Made by a program: the position numbers and the translations under genes. The notes under the pieces are model-generated. The model made no database searches, was not told the origin of the DNA, and worked only from the letters and a program-made list of their open reading frames with translations. Positions 1 to 9,489 of a DNA stretch of 15,369 bases are shown here, piece by piece (within the stretch, counting starts at the first letter, position 1; every line of letters begins with the position of its first letter). The DNA comes from Ichthyophonus hoferi (Eukaryota; Opisthokonta; Ichthyosporea; Ichthyophonida; Ichthyophonidae). Location: assembly GCA_002751075.1 (NCBI GenBank), contig NAOQ01000958.1, positions 1,117 through 16,485 of the forward strand. The letters are read 5' to 3'.

Positions 1-365
1 TATTGTATTGTATTGTACTGTATTGTATTGTATTGTATTGTATTGTACTGTATTATATTGCATTGTATTGTATTATATTGTATTATATTGTATTGTATTG
101 TACTGTATTGCATTGTATTGCATTGTATTGTACTGTATTGTATTATATTATATTATATTGTATTGTATTGTATTGTATTGTATTGTATTGTATTGTATTG
201 TATTGTATTGTATTGTGCTGTATTATATTGTATTGTATTGTATTGTATTGTATTGTATTGTATTGTATTGTATTGTATTGTATTATAGATTGTGTTATAT
301 TATATTGTATTATATTGTGTTGCGTTGTATTGTATTATATTGTATTATATTGTATTATATTATAT
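1..365. repeat. (TATTG)n pentanucleotide array
   Basis: A near-continuous 5-base repeat, TATTG, with scattered TATTA, TACTG, CATTG and TGTTG variants. It decays after about 285 and fades near 365. The unit has no stop in any forward frame, so it reads as Tyr-Cys-Ile-Val-Leu in all three; the long open frames here are by-products of the repeat and not genes. The array starts at or before the window edge and lies in the intron upstream of the first visible FARSA exon. Confidence 0.97.
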
Positions 366-1110
366 ATAGTGTGGTATCTGTATTGATTTATTTTTCTTGC
401 GTATTCTATATAGTTTAAATGTGAAGATGAAAGTTAATAGATTGCGGAATCCTCACTCTAGACCATTTGATTAATGTTCTTTATCAATTCCTTTCACAAT
501 CCTCCAATTAAATTTGGTTTTGCATATATTTTAATTTTAATTTAGCTTTTATCCCCATTGATATATTCTATTATTGCTTGGACTAGATTACAGTAAGGAA
601 GTATACCAACAAGAATAGTATGTTTGTATCAAAGGTGTATTTTATGGATTTAATGTTTATAACTCATTGGTATATAATCAGTCATCTACACACATTACAT
701 GTATAATGTGTTATAAACCTATTACATTACCAACCATTTAACCATATATGGATGTTAAGGAATACAAAATGGAATTTTAAATCAATAAAATTAAATACTC
801 TTTTTGTCATTCATTCTTTCATTCTTTTCCCCAACCATATGACGGGATTTTAATTTTAAATATCGTATCATATGCATTCATTTTCTTTAGCTAATTCAGT
901 ACGGCGTACATATAAACCCATGTGGTGTTTAGATAGCATTACCAAATAAGTAAAAAAAGTCAAAAGAAAATAAAATCAATTGATTTTTAAAAATAAGAAC
1001 GGGTACATCCTTGGCTGATTTACATTGGCCTATTATTTAACATCCATGTCACATCCAATCAAATGCCATGGTTGTGCTTTGGAAGGATACTAACCATTAT
1101 GGGCTGTTAG
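366..1110 (+). other. 3' part of a FARSA intron, no exon seen
   Basis: AT-rich sequence between the pentanucleotide array and the first recognisable FARSA exon. I searched for the preceding conserved FARSA exon (the region ending in a Leu-Gly before the RFKPAYNPY block) and found nothing like it, so the intron should run off the left edge and exceed 1,100 bases. It ends in a TACTAAC at 1088-1094 and an AG at 1109-1110. Confidence 0.6.
1088..1110 (+). promoter_or_regulatory. Branch point and 3' splice site
   Basis: TACTAAC, the optimal match to U2 snRNA, lies at 1088-1094, and the acceptor AG follows at 1109-1110. There is almost no pyrimidine tract between them, so branch-point strength probably defines this acceptor. 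The site fits the reading frame of the conserved exon that follows (phase 1). Confidence 0.75.
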
Positions 1111-1425
1111 GTATCAAGAAATTGCGTTTCAAGCCAGCTTACAACCCCTATACTGAACCCAGTATGGAAATTTTCAGTTATCACGAAGGTATATTACTAT
1201 TACATATCTCTTCCTCTCTTTTTCAAATACTATATATATATATATATATAGTCCGCCATTGAGGAGATCGTTTCTCATTATTTTTGAAAAACTGTTAGTT
1301 AAATTTCGGGATATGTTTTCTCTCTCTTACTAAAATTGTGAACGTATACACCTGTTTTTCTTTTTCTTTCTTTTTGCTCTCTATCTATAATTATAATGAA
1401 TATGATTGATAAATATGTAGAGGTT

Positions 1426-1459
<34 letters not shown>

Positions 1460-2499
1460 AAAATCCCCTGAGACATTTTTAATTTTTATTCATTAAATCT
1501 GATTTGTGATATCTTTTATCTTACCTTATGTACTAATTTAACTTTATGTTTGCTATTTTATTTGTATTAGTGTTAATATAATAATGGTAATTAATAAATA
1601 AAACGCCGTCTTCGATCAATAACTAATACAAGAAACTCTGGCGTACATGTATAAAAGAAAGTGTAGTATATCAAATATATATGTTGAATCAACACTGAGT
1701 ATTAACATTTTCTCTCTCTACACAGGACTTGGAAAGTGGGTTGAAATTGGAAACAGTGGTATGTTCCGCCCTGAAATGTTAGAGCCAATGGGCCTTCCTA
1801 AGGGTGTGGCTGTAATTGCATGGGGTCTGTCTCTAGAAAGGTAAGGTTACGTATGTGTTATATAGTGTATAGTACATGTACTATATATGTTAATCTTTAT
1901 AAGGACCAATCAATTAGTCCGGAATATATATAATCAGTATAGTGGTGATAATAAATATGATTCAAGCTAATTATTACTCTTATCTTAATTAAGTCGATTT
2001 CTATATATGGGGTTATCATGACAAGGACCAATCATTAAATATGGAATATAACCATATGCGAATATTGTTGACTGGGCCTCTTAATCTGAAAGAGAATATA
2101 TTTATATGTATGTGTATATGTATACTTGCTCAGGTACTAATGATGATTATAGTTACTCTCATACTCCCATTGTCTATATATCTTTTGCAGCTTGACTCTA
2201 TGCAATTTACTGCATATCTGAACTAACCAATTCACCAAATATTTCTACTAGTATTTATGTTATTTTTTTTTTTTTTAAAAAAAAAAGATAAGCACTTTAA
2301 ACATTTAATGTATACATATGTATTCCGGAGATGACGCTCATGATAAAGGACCAATGAGACGAGGCGATTAATTGACACGGGCTTACACAGACCTACGATG
2401 ATCAAGTACAAGGTTGATAATATCCGTGAGTTGGTGGGCCACAAGGTCAATCTGGACATGGTCTACAACAACGCAATGTGCCGGTTGCTAAAGGAGTAA
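1111..2499 (+). CDS. FARSA: Phenylalanyl-tRNA synthetase alpha subunit, C-terminal exons
   Basis: Cytosolic PheRS alpha, the catalytic class II subunit that charges tRNA-Phe as an alpha2-beta2 tetramer. Three exons are visible: 1111-1188, 1726-1840 and 2391-2499, joined at phases 1 and 2, with a TAA at 2497-2499. The spliced product gives about 100 residues of the C-terminal catalytic core. It contains [20 protein letters not shown], the phenylalanine-pocket segment matching bacterial FPFTEPS; then [17 protein letters not shown]; then class II motif 3 in [11 protein letters not shown]; and the tail [16 protein letters not shown]. The ending CRLLKE stops sooner than my recollection of the human protein, which runs on for some residues after CRL. 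Introns are 537 and 550 bases with GT-AG ends. Upstream exons lie outside the window. One oddity is KYKVDN, where relatives usually have KYGI. The family assignment is certain; the exon edges are very likely. Confidence 0.96.
1231..1250. repeat. (TA)10 microsatellite
   Basis: Ten TA units in the intron just downstream of the first visible FARSA exon. Confidence 0.95.
1429..1457. repeat. (AT)14 microsatellite
   Basis: An uninterrupted AT dinucleotide run in the same FARSA intron (1189-1725). Confidence 0.95.
1881..2050 (+). repeat. Diverged direct repeat pair in a FARSA intron
   Basis: About 50 bases at 1881-1930 recur at 2001-2050. The shared core is CTATATATG, then AAGGACCAATCA (1901 and 2023), then GGAATATA. 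The offset between the cores is 122 bases. A third AAGGACCAAT lies at 2346-2355 in the same intron. The first copy also holds GGAC...GTCC as short inverted arms. Confidence 0.7.
2263..2286. repeat. T14-A10 homopolymer junction
   Basis: Fourteen T (2263-2276) run straight into ten A (2277-2286), a self-complementary block that could form a hairpin. It lies in the last FARSA intron. Confidence 0.95.
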
Positions 2500-2595
2500 T
2501 ATGTTATGTTATGGATGCATATGGCTCAATGATCTTGTCTGTTTAAAATTAAAACCTTTTACTTTACACTTGACGTGTATATAGGGTATGGTGCT

Positions 2596-2601
2596 AATAA
2601 A
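2596..2601 (+). terminator. Poly(A) signal of FARSA
   Basis: AATAAA 97 bases after the FARSA stop codon. It is the first canonical hexamer on the plus strand after the gene. Confidence 0.7.
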
Positions 2602-3470
2602 TTAGATCAGAACACATCGGTATGATTGATCGATCACTCTCTTTGCTCTTAGTGTCTTTAAATATTATCCTATCACATGTGATTAGCCGTGTTTTCCTGC
2701 ATCATAGCCCCACACCTACACCAATGGAATATCTCGTAAGGGACATCATTTGGCTTTGTCTGCGAGTCACTAAGAAGCTATTAATATATGCTATTTCATA
2801 GTACTTGACACCAACCAATCACTGCGACTCATCGCATGTTCTGAGACCCTATCAGATCCTTTTGGACCATTATCCCTTTTACAATAAATGTATTGGTATA
2901 GCACATCTGCTTTACCCTGAAATTGTTCATGTAAACTACTATACGATAGTAATGACAAAGTCTTACTGCAGGCCCTCTATTGGCTAATAGTCACATCATT
3001 TATCGAGCGATATACCATTCTAACACGTGTCTGTTAAATTCTCTTAATAAACAATATTTGATTTCCTACTATGTGGATATCATTTAGATGTTTTGAGCCA
3101 TTGCCAGTATACTATACAGTATAGCTAATCATAGAACAAATAATTCTCTGTATGATTTGTAAACCAAATATCATTAAATATATTGTTGACACTGAGTAGC
3201 ATTCATTTATATTATACTGGGAAAGGCTCAGATAAGATCAACCAATTTATTAGTAATTGGATAGTTATATTTACATCTGAGCACGTACTATTTATTATAT
3301 ATATTTATCCCTCATCCATTGGTTAACTATTGTACTAGAATATTATACTAGTGTTGAGGCCATTATCCGTAGAGTACCATTCTGTCCTAAAGCAATTTTT
3401 AGCTTTGAAGGGCCAATGAGAATTGGTCCCAACTCAAAATTAAAAAACATTAGAAATATCACAGTGGTAC
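2602..3470. other. Intergenic stretch
   Basis: AT-rich sequence between FARSA and the next repeat cluster. A 60-codon open frame at 2805-2987 has no recognisable content and ends in a copy of the TATTGGCTAATAG repeat motif (2978-2990), so I do not call it a gene. A near-palindrome of two ACTAG arms lies at about 3332-3352. Confidence 0.5.
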
Positions 3471-3661
3471 ATGAAGCTAAATCTTGGCCCTCTGGTTAAT
3501 AGTATCGTATAATGAGATCAGTATTAGATTATATAGTATATGAAACTAAATTTCATTCTTCTATTGGTTAATAGGGGCATCATATATCGATCTAACGTCC
3601 AATCTCGTCTTCCATTGGTCAATAGTACCGTATAATAAAATCAGTATTAGATTATTAAGTC
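2971..3661 (+). repeat. Repeat cluster built on TATTGGYTAATAG
   Basis: One motif recurs at 2978-2990, 3493-3502, 3562-3574 and 3615-3624, each followed by related sequence. GAAGCTAAAT at 3471 matches GAAACTAAAT at 3541. The block starting TGGTTAATAGTATCGTATAA at 3493 matches the block at 3616 over about 40 bases (offset 123), ending in ATCAGTATTAGATTAT. The 2978 and 3562 copies share a following CATCAT...ATCGA...TCTAAC. This looks like nested local duplication of a diverged element. I cannot assign a family. Confidence 0.65.
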
Positions 3662-3931
3662 ACTAATTATCGAACCTTCACTTGTCTCTCTTGCTATTAC
3701 ATTTTTGAACCTTCTGCAACGGAATGGTCAACTATTCACATATTTATTATTTGTTTATATCTATACTATACTATATTGGCTTTAATTTCTATATCAAGAG
3801 TAGTAAATTGTGTATCTCTCTTAACATTAGATTTGAAGAAATCCTTAACCCAATCTACGATTTCAGGCCATGAAAAGAAAATAAAGGATACTTAGTCTCA
3901 CTGTAGAATCATGTGTTGTGATGTGCTCATT

Positions 3932-3937
3932 TTTATT
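3932..3937 (-). terminator. Candidate poly(A) signal for the 4060-4497 gene
   Basis: TTTATT on the plus strand is AATAAA on the minus strand, about 125 bases past the stop codon of the minus-strand gene. The distance and strand fit; nothing else supports it. Confidence 0.45.
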
Positions 3938-4059
3938 GGTTCCAGACCTCACCTACTTAATATTGGTAGTCAAGGGCTACATATATTACAGGGCTATATA
4001 TATTACATTGTTGAAGCTGCTCAAAATACGAATTCATTCATTCAATTTCTTCTTTAAGC

Positions 4060-4497
4060 TTAATTAACCAAAACGCCAACCAGAGATTCTGTCCTTAGAC
4101 GCATATTTGTCTGTCTCAGCTTATCCCAATTCTTCACACCTATACAGGCACTCTCATGTAGCATACAGTTGGTGCAAGTATCGTTGGTTTGGTTTAAGTT
4201 TAAAAGTTCGTGAGGTATTTTCAAAGCATCGTCCAACATAGATAAATGTATACTGCGGTTTCTCTGTTTGGCACAATCGGAGCATGGTTCAAATGAAGTG
4301 ACACAGCCAGTGAGAGATACAACCCAATGGGTGCCACAAGGTGAATCCACCGACTGACCATGTGGAACCGCCACCAAACCCGCCTGTATTGAGTCTGGAT
4401 CAATCATGTAAAAGTCATAATTAGAAAAGGATGTGACCACTATGTCTGTCATATTATCGATAGGGACGGCGCGATATCGGAGAGTGCGAATCGTCAT
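4060..4497 (-). CDS. Unknown 145-aa protein with two CxxC pairs
   Basis: A single open frame that is G+C-rich compared with its surroundings. I start it at the ATG at 4497-4495, which has A at -3, because it lies about 110 bases past a TATAAATA box. The frame stays open upstream to about 4668 without an ATG, so a spliced longer form is possible. The 145-aa product is soluble-looking, with no signal peptide or membrane segment. Seven cysteines sit at about 54, 65, 72, 75, 108, 111 and 118, including CSDC (72-75) and CTNC (108-111), giving C-x2-C-x32-C-x2-C. The C-terminus is basic, then ends in VGVLVN. Two CxxC pairs could bind zinc or form disulfides; that is inference. I do not recognise the family. 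About 150 to 200 stop-free codons are unlikely by chance in this AT-rich DNA. Confidence 0.65.
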   Translation of the reverse strand: MTIRTLRYRAVPIDNMTDIVVTSFSNYDFYMIDPDSIQAGLVAVPHGQSVDSPCGTHWVVSLTGCVTSFEPCSDCAKQRNRSIHLSMLDDALKIPHELLNLNQTNDTCTNCMLHESACIGVKNWDKLRQTNMRLRTESLVGVLVN

Positions 4498-4606
4498 TTT
4501 GCAGTGAATTAGTTTTATAACACGGACATACACTTCAGAACTACCACCATCCAGGCAAAGTATAAAATGATAAACCTTAATATGACTTAGTTGTTTATGG
4601 TTGTGG

Positions 4607-4614
4607 TATTTATA
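4607..4614 (-). promoter_or_regulatory. TATA box of the 4060-4497 gene
   Basis: TATAAATA on the minus strand. Transcription would start around 4575-4585 and give a leader of about 80 bases before the ATG at 4497. A CCAAT box in inverted orientation lies at 4695-4699, about 80 bases further upstream, which is a usual core promoter arrangement. Confidence 0.5.
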
Positions 4615-4694
4615 GCTAGGTGAACGGCGCTGGCCTATTTGCTTATAGCATGGATGGACAAGATCTTCTTATGATTGAGTCAGATACTCCATAG

Positions 4695-4699
4695 CCAAT
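4695..4699. promoter_or_regulatory. CCAAT box upstream of the 4060-4497 gene
   Basis: CCAAT on the plus strand, about 110-120 bases upstream of the predicted transcription start. The NF-Y site works in either orientation. Because CCAAT is common across this window, the site alone is weak evidence; its value is in the spacing to the TATA box. Confidence 0.35.
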
Positions 4700-5414
4700 A
4701 ACATTTCCATTGCGAATAAAATCATCTCTGTTTCATTCTTAACATGAACAAATGATGTCATTCTGGAATGTTTATGCAGCATGAACTAGCGCCAGAACCA
4801 ATTATATCAACACTCTGGTGCTATCAAGCAATAAAGAGATTTCGTAAACTATTTCATGAGTCTTACTGAAAGTTGTAAATCTTTTAAAAAATTTCAATAA
4901 AAATTAAATCTAAGAATTATCATAATTATATTTAATTTTTTACCTGTACTACTATGTAATACTACTCTTTTAATCAGTTAGAAATTAGTTATCTACGCTC
5001 ATTAATGTAGCATGATCTAGGCGCTAGCTTAGCCCTCCTCTAGATTTTTATTAGTGCAATTTGATTCGTCTCTAACATTATGCCTGACGTGCTTTCTCTA
5101 AGAATATTTTCGCATAGCGTTCATGTGCCTGACACAGACATGAAAGCAAACTATTTGATTAGAAATTGGAAACACACCGTATCATATAATATATTGGCTA
5201 TACAACGAATTGTAGCTTTCATACCAAGCAGCTTAGATAGATCATATTCATTTAGATTTTAACTGTATATCATATTATTAATACAAGGTAACCATGTGAA
5301 GTGATGATACGACGTAGCATCCATCAGTTAAGGATTATGAAGGGCAGAAATTAAGTAGTAATAGAGATTTGGCTATATGTTACAATAATACTTAACTTCG
5401 ATGTGGTATTACAG
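4700..5414. other. Intergenic stretch
   Basis: AT-rich with no gene I can support. A 60-codon open frame at 5080-5262 begins MPDVLSLRIF but shows no family features. Two loosely similar pieces, GCAGCATGAACTAGCG at 4777 and GTAGCATGATCTAGGCG at 5007, may be remnants of a repeat. Confidence 0.4.
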
Positions 5415-5868
5415 CTGGTCGTGTTACTACATCAGATATTGATGGGGAAACTACACAGGTAAAAACGATAAAAAGATTAAAGGAAATGAGATAGGAAGAC
5501 GACTTCCTAACAGGTAGATATAATAATAGATATAATGTTTTTTGTACTATACCCAATACAAATAAGCGCCCCATTATCATTCAAAACAGAAGGAAACAGG
5601 CAAACACTATAAGCCAATCATCTACCGTTGATTGATCCTTCGTAAACTTAATCTTACAAATGTTATCCTCATACTGATATTTTATTTCTAATCTAATTTT
5701 CATCTATAAAATGTAGGAAATAATATAAGCTATTTAACATTTATTTTTTTTATATAAAAATTGGCTCCTTAGTAGTGGTTATGGGTAGGCCAATGTGTGC
5801 AGAAAAAGAAGAAGTAATTACATCCCATCTACCTGTTTCCAACATTCCATTGGTCCCGGCAACCCAAT
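5415..5868 (+). CDS. Two candidate exons of an unknown gene
   Basis: Exon-like piece 1 is 5415-5458: acceptor TTACAG, a 44-base open block reading GRVTTSDIDGETTQ, then donor CAG|GTAAAA, leaving at phase 0. Piece 2 could be 5789-5868: acceptor GGGTAG, 80 open bases reading ANVCRKRRSNYIPSTC and onward, then a strong donor AAT|GTAAGTT. It enters at phase 0, so the two are compatible. Piece 2 is also open in another frame (reading EEVITSHLPVSNIPLVPATQ), so its frame is uncertain. Neither piece resembles a family I know, and short blocks with splice-like borders are common by chance. I list them because two compatible phases and two good donors coincide. Confidence 0.2.
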
Positions 5869-6018
5869 GTAAGTTAGTTATTAACTGTAAAGGGTCCTTC
5901 ATTGTGCCATTAATATATTCATTAATAAAGGTTTGGGATTATTATTTTGGGATTATTGTTTGCCAATCCGGAGCGATAACAGTATCAACACTTAGAGTAA
6001 TTATTTCTACTCGCCTTA

Positions 6019-6100
6019 GCGAATTAGTTTGCAAATACTTATACCCAATTAAGGGATAAGCTTAACGAGCTAGTTTGTATACATACCTAATTAAGGGATA
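6019..6100 (+). repeat. Two-copy tandem repeat, about 45-base unit
   Basis: GCGAATTAGTTTG...CCAATTAAGGGATA at 6019-6058 recurs as ACGAGCTAGTTTG...CTAATTAAGGGATA at 6065-6100. It adjoins the longer duplication at 6104-6348. Confidence 0.75.
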
Positions 6101-6103
6101 TGT

Positions 6104-6348
6104 CAATAAACAGAATTTCAGCGTCTATAGGATGATTCGAATTATCTTATTTCTAAACAGATGATCATCTATGACATGCTTTTTTCTACAAGATATCCTA
6201 CTGTGATGACCAATACACTAATATGGCAATAAACGAATTCCAGAGTCTATAGGGTGATTCGAATTATCTTATCTCAAAACAAATTGCTACCTATGACATG
6301 CTTTTTCCTACAAGATATCCTACTGTTACGACCAATACGTAATACTGG
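6104..6348 (+). repeat. Two-copy tandem duplication, 123-base unit
   Basis: Copy 1 is 6104-6226 and copy 2 is 6227-6348. Long identical stretches include GATTCGAATTATCTTAT and CTATGACATGCTTTTT, then CTACAAGATATCCTACTGT and GACCAATAC. The copies differ by scattered substitutions and one small indel, so the duplication is not recent but is still clear. I see no coding content or terminal repeats that would make it a known element. Confidence 0.9.
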
Positions 6349-6546
6349 ATATCTAATGACACCTTCAAAATAATTAGCATCAAAATAGAAACACGCAATG
6401 GAGGTTCTTTGTTTGACAAGTTACACCAACTGCCAGAATAATAAAAATTTAACCGAAACATCCCTATTCGGGGCATTAGGATTTTCAGACATTACGGATA
6501 GTTCTTAAAAAAATTTAAGCCGCAGCACAGATAGTTTAAATTCTCC

Positions 6547-6678
6547 ATGGTTTCCTTTCCCACATTAATGAAGAAAAAGTTGAAGCAGATTGGTGGAAAG
6601 ATCATAGAAACCGACCTGTCTTTTAGTTGTCATGCATTTCCATTTAGAAAGTTCAAGATAAAATGGTTATTTATCTAA
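6547..6678 (+). CDS. Short unidentified open frame, 43 aa
   Basis: An ATG at 6547 (context CTCCATGG) opens a 43-codon frame ending TAA at 6676-6678. It is lysine-rich and reads KKKLKQIGGKIIETD in the middle. Codon composition looks more protein-like than its neighbours, but the frame is short, has no splice partners I can defend and matches nothing I know. It may be chance. Confidence 0.15.
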   Translation: MVSFPTLMKKKLKQIGGKIIETDLSFSCHAFPFRKFKIKWLFI

Positions 6679-8343
6679 TCGAATCTAGGGGATCGAAAGG
6701 TGGAAATAAAAGTCGAAGTGCAATTTATTCCAAGAAAAATGAGGTAGTCAACAGCTTTGACGTTGGGGGAAAATCAAAACAATAAATTAAATCAAATTTT
6801 TAAAGAAAACTGCATAAAACCTCAGTGCACCGATTAATTAACTAGTATCATGAAGCACACATTTTAAGCCCCACATAAATACCTTCTGACCCCATTTCCT
6901 TATCGACCACAAATTACCTTGCATCCAGACATGCCAATATTAGACAATATTCTAAATTTGCACTATACTATATGATTACACAATGAAGTGTAATTTTTCT
7001 CGGAAGATGTACAATATCAACGAAACAATTTCTGTTTGGGAACCATATTGAAGGCTATTTGAGATGCCTGTCATACCATACTATTGTTATTTTTCGTGAA
7101 AACATAAATATGAATCTTTTATCATAAGGAATTCATTGGTACCTTGCACTATACCACTCATAACGATTAAGCTTTAAAATTTCAAAATTGAGAAGTCAAA
7201 TAGAAAAGTATACGATTCAAACCCTAGCAATGATTGGACTTTTTAGGGAAAACCCCACATCATTCATCGCTGCTTACGCCGTTTGTCAGAATAATCGCCA
7301 TTCTTAGAGCTCTTTTCTTGCATTCTTCATTTTTTTTTTTCATTTTAATCCTACATATAATTCAAAAAAAAGCGATAACATAAAAATGAGTGATAAAAAA
7401 TGAATACGCATTGCCTCTAATAAGATTATTAAAAATTGACTAAATGCTATTGCAACCATTTGTATCAACTTACAACTACCCGAGTGTAATATCAGTCGTT
7501 GACAAGGACACCAAACATGTATGTACCACGCCGTATTGTCACAAGAATTAGGCCCACACTGCAAGGTTAACTTGCGGTGTATACTTATAAATTTCAGGCA
7601 TCATTATCTCATATTGAAAAGTTGTACCCAGTTGTCGGGTATATACAGGATTCTTTATTTTATTGTATCATATAAAAAATAGTCTGTGTCTGTGTACAAA
7701 GTATGTTTGCAGTAAGTATAGAAGCAAGCTACAAGTATGCTGGTCAGGTCTGCCAAGATAACCTTGCTACAGCTGTTTGTAAAGTAATTCTTCAATTTAC
7801 ACCTGGATAACTCTAAATGGAGACGCACGTACGTATTTGCAGAAATCTTTCTCATGGTAAGCCATGCATTAATTAGCTACTCTAGAATAACTGAGCACGT
7901 TGGACGTTATATTGGACAAAGCTGGAAGGTTGAACATCAACTGTTTTGATTAAGTATGACCATATTTATTATAAACAATAGATTTCTGTCTTTAAACTGA
8001 CCTCTAATTCAATTGTGTAAGCGGTTCAGGTATTTTAAAGTCAATTGTAAATATGGGCCAATAGCAAGCGGATCATACAACGATTGGGCAATTATTAAAT
8101 GTTTTTAAATAGGTAAATGTATTGGTTAATTCCATGGAATACGAGCATTCACATTAAATGAAATAATTAACTATACAGCCAATCAAATTAAGACACAATA
8201 TGCATTAGATCATTTTGGTCACGATAAAATAACTATAGTGGCTCTCCAAAGTCTTCTTTCAACTGTATTTTTCACGATCGGTCCCATTGATGTCAACTTC
8301 GTCAACAAGCATTACAGGGAAAGAAAATTTACTACTGGGCATG
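6679..8343. other. Intergenic stretch
   Basis: AT-rich DNA with no supported gene. The most coding-like piece is 7703-7810, plus strand: 35 codons from an ATG, reading SIEASYKYAGQVCQDNLA, ending in TAA. A 66-codon frame on the opposite strand there (7655-7855) is its shadow or chance. A short minus-strand block at about 8266-8316 reads MLVDEVDINGTDREKYS before a stop. It may belong with the decayed coding stretch at 8344-9069, in a different frame. Confidence 0.4.
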
Positions 8344-9069
8344 CTATATATTAGAAATAAGACTAGTATCTGTTGTACTAAATTCTATCAGACTGTCGTC
8401 GTCAGGTAAAGAGCTGGTTAAAGCTTTAGCTAGCGGTTCTTAAATATCTCTCTGTTGATCAATGAATACAAAAGCTTTTAGCTTCTTAATTGGCAATGTA
8501 TTGCATTTGTAATAACTTTAATCTGGTTGTGGCCGTGTGTCGAAGGTTATGGTATTATTATTAGAAAAATAATGAACACCAGATTCAACTAGTTGGCTTT
8601 CTAGTAAAGTATCTGGAGTATCTACTTCAACTTCTTTGAAAACCATCAAAACTGTGTCAGTTCTATTGACTTGTCCACAGCTGTTGGGTTCTCCAATTGC
8701 ATAACTAGTAGTGGTTAATATTGCCTGACCAGTATTGGCAACAATCATTTGATCAGATCAGTTTTTAAAGCTCAGTTGCTGTGATAGAGGTTCTGTTAAA
8801 GGGCTGTAGTAATTATATCTCTGTTCCAATTCAGAAGGGATAGATGGTTTGATGCGCTTGGGTGCGAATGTGGAAATTGCACAATGAGATCGATTAGTAA
8901 GTGGTGATATACTACAATGTAAATAATAACTATCGTTGCTATTTAATGTTCGTGAGCAGCTCTCTGAGCTCTAAACGAACGAACGATCTGGACACTTATT
9001 ATCATATCCGAGAGCCAGTGGTAGATTCGATATTCCAACATTACAATAACGATGTGTATATTATATATA
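8344..9069 (-). pseudogene. Interrupted minus-strand coding stretch, unknown family
   Basis: One minus-strand frame reads through some 240 codons with only about five stops, where I estimate 15 or more by chance at this composition. The two longest open pieces adjoin. One reads APKRIKPSIPSELEQRYNYY near its middle (within 8761-8970). The other, 8518-8748, has its own ATG and reads VLMVFKEVEVDTPDTLLESQ in its second half. Smaller open pieces flank them in the same frame, and the frame may continue to about 9240. I see almost no GT between the two main pieces, so an intron does not easily explain the break. The likely reading is a decayed gene or gene copy. A short real gene at 8518-8748, or an allele with a nonsense change, is also possible. 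No family is recognised. Confidence 0.4.
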
Positions 9070-9159
9070 TATAATTAAATGCAAAGAATTTTTGTGTGCA
9101 TTTACGGGAACTTTTTATTATTCCATTGATACCACGTATGTGTGAGCGGGCCCTTTATT

Positions 9160-9335
9160 ATTGACTTTCTTTCCCCCTTTTATACTGTGTTTTATCGCCA
9201 GTGCTAACTTTTGGTTATCACCGATGTAACTAGGTTCAATAACTTAAAATGAAGCTAATTAGAAAATATTTGTATTGGCTAATACAACTCATGAAAGTTC
9301 ATAGAGACCCACTAGGGATGTTTGATTCTATCTCG
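9160..9335 (+). repeat. Interspersed repeat, copy A
   Basis: Aligns with copy B at 9490-9670. Shared landmarks in order: CTTTTAT, GTGCTAACTTTTGGTTA, CATAACCTAAA-like sequence, TATTGGCTAA, GAGACCCACTAGG and GTTTGATTCTATCT. A later piece, GGAGTTAACAATTTTGTAAC at 9385, matches GGAGTTAATGGTCTTGTAAC at 9834, so the repeat may extend further with an insertion in copy B. Confidence 0.75.
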
Positions 9336-9489
9336 ATAAAGTTATATTAGTGTTTCCATATATGGCTCATTAGCTAATTCACTATGGAGTTAACAATTTT
9401 GTAACAACAACTATAGACATACTATTAAAAAAACATAAAGCACATAAAATAAGAGTAAATATTAAAAACTAAGAACAGTATTTGGTATT

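Noticed and set aside
3-418. Three long overlapping plus-strand open frames rich in Tyr-Cys-Ile-Val-Leu
   Set aside because: They are the stop-free reading of the (TATTG)n repeat; all three frames give the same five-residue cycle.
2232-2459. 75-codon minus-strand open frame
   Set aside because: It is antisense to the last FARSA exon and crosses the T14-A10 run.
4221-4403. 60-codon minus-strand open frame
   Set aside because: It lies inside the 4060-4497 gene in another frame and is a shadow.
5392-5580. 62-codon minus-strand hydrophobic open frame
   Set aside because: Hydrophobic content comes from AT-rich codons, there are no supporting signals, and it overlaps a candidate plus-strand exon.
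6291-6476. 61-codon minus-strand open frame
   Set aside because: It starts inside the 123-base tandem duplication, and the other copy does not keep it as a gene-like unit.
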